A stretch of 6,270 bases of DNA from Chloroflexi bacterium RBG_19FT_COMBO_55_16 (lineage in GTDB: Bacteria; Chloroflexota; Anaerolineae; Anaerolineales; UBA4823), in the NCBI GenBank assembly GCA_001795335.1, contig MGOK01000043.1, positions 16,455-22,724 on the forward strand, in the 5' to 3' direction. The position numbers were made by a program, and so were the translations under genes. Position 1 is the stretch's first letter. Each line of letters begins with the position of its first letter. The notes below the pieces were generated by a model. It searched no databases. It was not told the DNA's origin and was given only the letters and a program-made list of their open reading frames with translations. Of the stretch, positions 5,422 to 6,270 are shown piece by piece.

Positions 5422-6270
5422 ATGAGCGATCAAACCTTATTAAAACCCTCCCGCCCGGTCGGGATCGCCGGTTACGGGGCGTATGTCCCTCGCTACCGGC
5501 TGCCGGCCAGTGAGGTCGCCAGGGTCTGGACGGACGGCGAAGGGGGGCTGCCGATCGAAGAAAAAGCCGTCGCCGGGATCGACGAGGATGTCGCCACCAT
5601 GTCGGTGGAGGCAGCTCGCAACGCGATGGCACGCGCGGGGGTATCGCCAAGCCAGATCCGTGCCGTGTGGGTGGGCTCCGAATCACACCCCTATGCGGTC
5701 AAGCCGACCTCAACCATCGTGGCCGAGGCGATCGGCGCGGTGCCCAATGTACAAGCTGCCGATTGGCAGTTCGCCTGCAAAGCCGGCACAGAGGCCATGG
5801 TGGCAGCGATCGGCTTTGTGGGCTCAGGTATGGCTTCCTATGCCATGGCGATCGGCATGGACATTGCCCAGGGCCGTCCAGGTGACGCTCTGGAGTACAC
5901 CGCTGGCGCGGGCGGGGCGGCCTATATCCTTGGACCAGCTGAAGACTCCCTGGCGACGATCAATGCTACCTACTCCTACGTGACCGATACACCTGACTTC
6001 TGGCGGCGCGCATACCAGAAGTACCCCGAACACGGGCAGCGCTTCACCGGTGAGCCGGCTTACTTTGCCCATATCAGCGAAGCGGGTAAGGCCTTGATGG
6101 ATGCGATGGGCACCAGCGCGGCCGATTACAATTACGCCGTGTTCCACCAGCCCAATACCAAGTTTCCGCAACGTGTGGCAGGTATGCTCGGCTTCAACCA
6201 GGAACAGATCGCGGCTGGCCTGCTGGTCCCGCTGATCGGTAATACATACGCCGGGGCAGCCATCATTGGG
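5422..6270 (+). CDS. Archaeal-type hydroxymethylglutaryl-CoA synthase (C-terminus cut by window edge)
   Basis: The reading frame starts at ATG 5422 after AAGGAG (5403-5408, 13 nt upstream) and stays open for 283 codons to the window edge. The enzyme belongs to the thiolase fold and condenses acetyl-CoA with acetoacetyl-CoA to HMG-CoA. Visible motifs are [15 protein letters not shown] (13-27), [11 protein letters not shown] (46-56), [14 protein letters not shown] (85-98) with the general-base Glu E87, [10 protein letters not shown] (116-125) with the acyl-carrying Cys C119, and [10 protein letters not shown] (240-249) with the active-site His H242. The catalytic triad is complete. SHPYAVKPT and FACKAGT match the archaeal group rather than the Staphylococcus MvaS or eukaryotic type. 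Family length is about 350 residues, so roughly 65-70 are missing, including the end of the GNTYAGA region. The gene follows the reductase on the same strand, so product and substrate of successive steps are encoded together. In archaea a thiolase and a DUF35 OB-fold partner are usually adjacent and form a complex; they would lie beyond the right edge if present here. Confidence 0.95.
   Translation, partial: MSDQTLLKPSRPVGIAGYGAYVPRYRLPASEVARVWTDGEGGLPIEEKAVAGIDEDVATMSVEAARNAMARAGVSPSQIRAVWVGSESHPYAVKPTSTIVAEAIGAVPNVQAADWQFACKAGTEAMVAAIGFVGSGMASYAMAIGMDIAQGRPGDALEYTAGAGGAAYILGPAEDSLATINATYSYVTDTPDFWRRAYQKYPEHGQRFTGEPAYFAHISEAGKALMDAMGTSAADYNYAVFHQPNTKFPQRVAGMLGFNQEQIAAGLLVPLIGNTYAGAAIIG

Noticed and set aside
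5483..5983. A 166-codon plus-strand open frame within the synthase gene
   Set aside because: It is out of frame with the synthase, and its Arg/Pro/Trp-rich sequence is typical of a GC-rich shadow frame.
5824..6171. A 115-codon minus-strand open frame
   Set aside because: It is antisense to conserved synthase sequence, including its C-terminal catalytic region, and shows no motif of its own.
1..6270. Mobile element, CRISPR array, defence system, tRNA or rRNA
   Set aside because: I saw no long terminal repeats, transposase or integrase frames, regularly spaced repeats, or tRNA/rRNA sequence; the genes are ordinary signalling, RNA-modification and isoprenoid genes.

Overview
The window looks like chromosomal DNA of a moderately GC-rich, free-living bacterium. 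The combination of multi-GAF sensor proteins with a class II HMG-CoA reductase next to an archaeal-type HMG-CoA synthase fits Chloroflexota (Anaerolineae or relatives) best. This is an inference from gene content and protein style, since no rRNA or other marker gene is present.

Layout: three genes lie on the minus strand in the left two thirds, and two on the plus strand in the right third. From the left edge they are: (1) a membrane-anchored HAMP-GAF-GGDEF protein (minus; its C-terminus runs off the left edge); (2) a 228-bp spacer with a plausible promoter for gene 1 and weak terminator-like hairpins for the genes to its right; (3) a SpoU/TrmH-family RNA 2'-O-methyltransferase (minus, GTG start); (4) a soluble GAF-GAF histidine kinase of the HisKA_3 (NarL-partner) class (minus), 37 bp upstream of the methyltransferase and probably co-transcribed with it; (5) a 229-bp divergent spacer; (6) a class II HMG-CoA reductase (plus); (7) an archaeal-type HMG-CoA synthase (plus; cut by the right edge), 72 bp after the reductase.

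Functionally there are two themes. The left part is signalling: a probable cyclic-di-GMP synthase and an orphan sensor kinase with no response regulator in view. The right part is the middle of the mevalonate pathway: the synthase makes HMG-CoA from acetoacetyl-CoA and acetyl-CoA, and the reductase converts it to mevalonate. That context argues for a biosynthetic (isoprenoid) role for a reductase family often auto-annotated as degradative.

I found no tRNA, rRNA, CRISPR array, transposase or phage gene. All key catalytic residues I could check are present in the two mevalonate enzymes, the kinase and the methyltransferase. The diguanylate cyclase active-site loop itself lies outside the window. 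I see no convincing novel system; the most noteworthy points are the archaeal-type synthase in a bacterial setting, the kinase-methyltransferase pairing, the cysteine cluster in the second GAF domain, and small repeats and dyads between genes.
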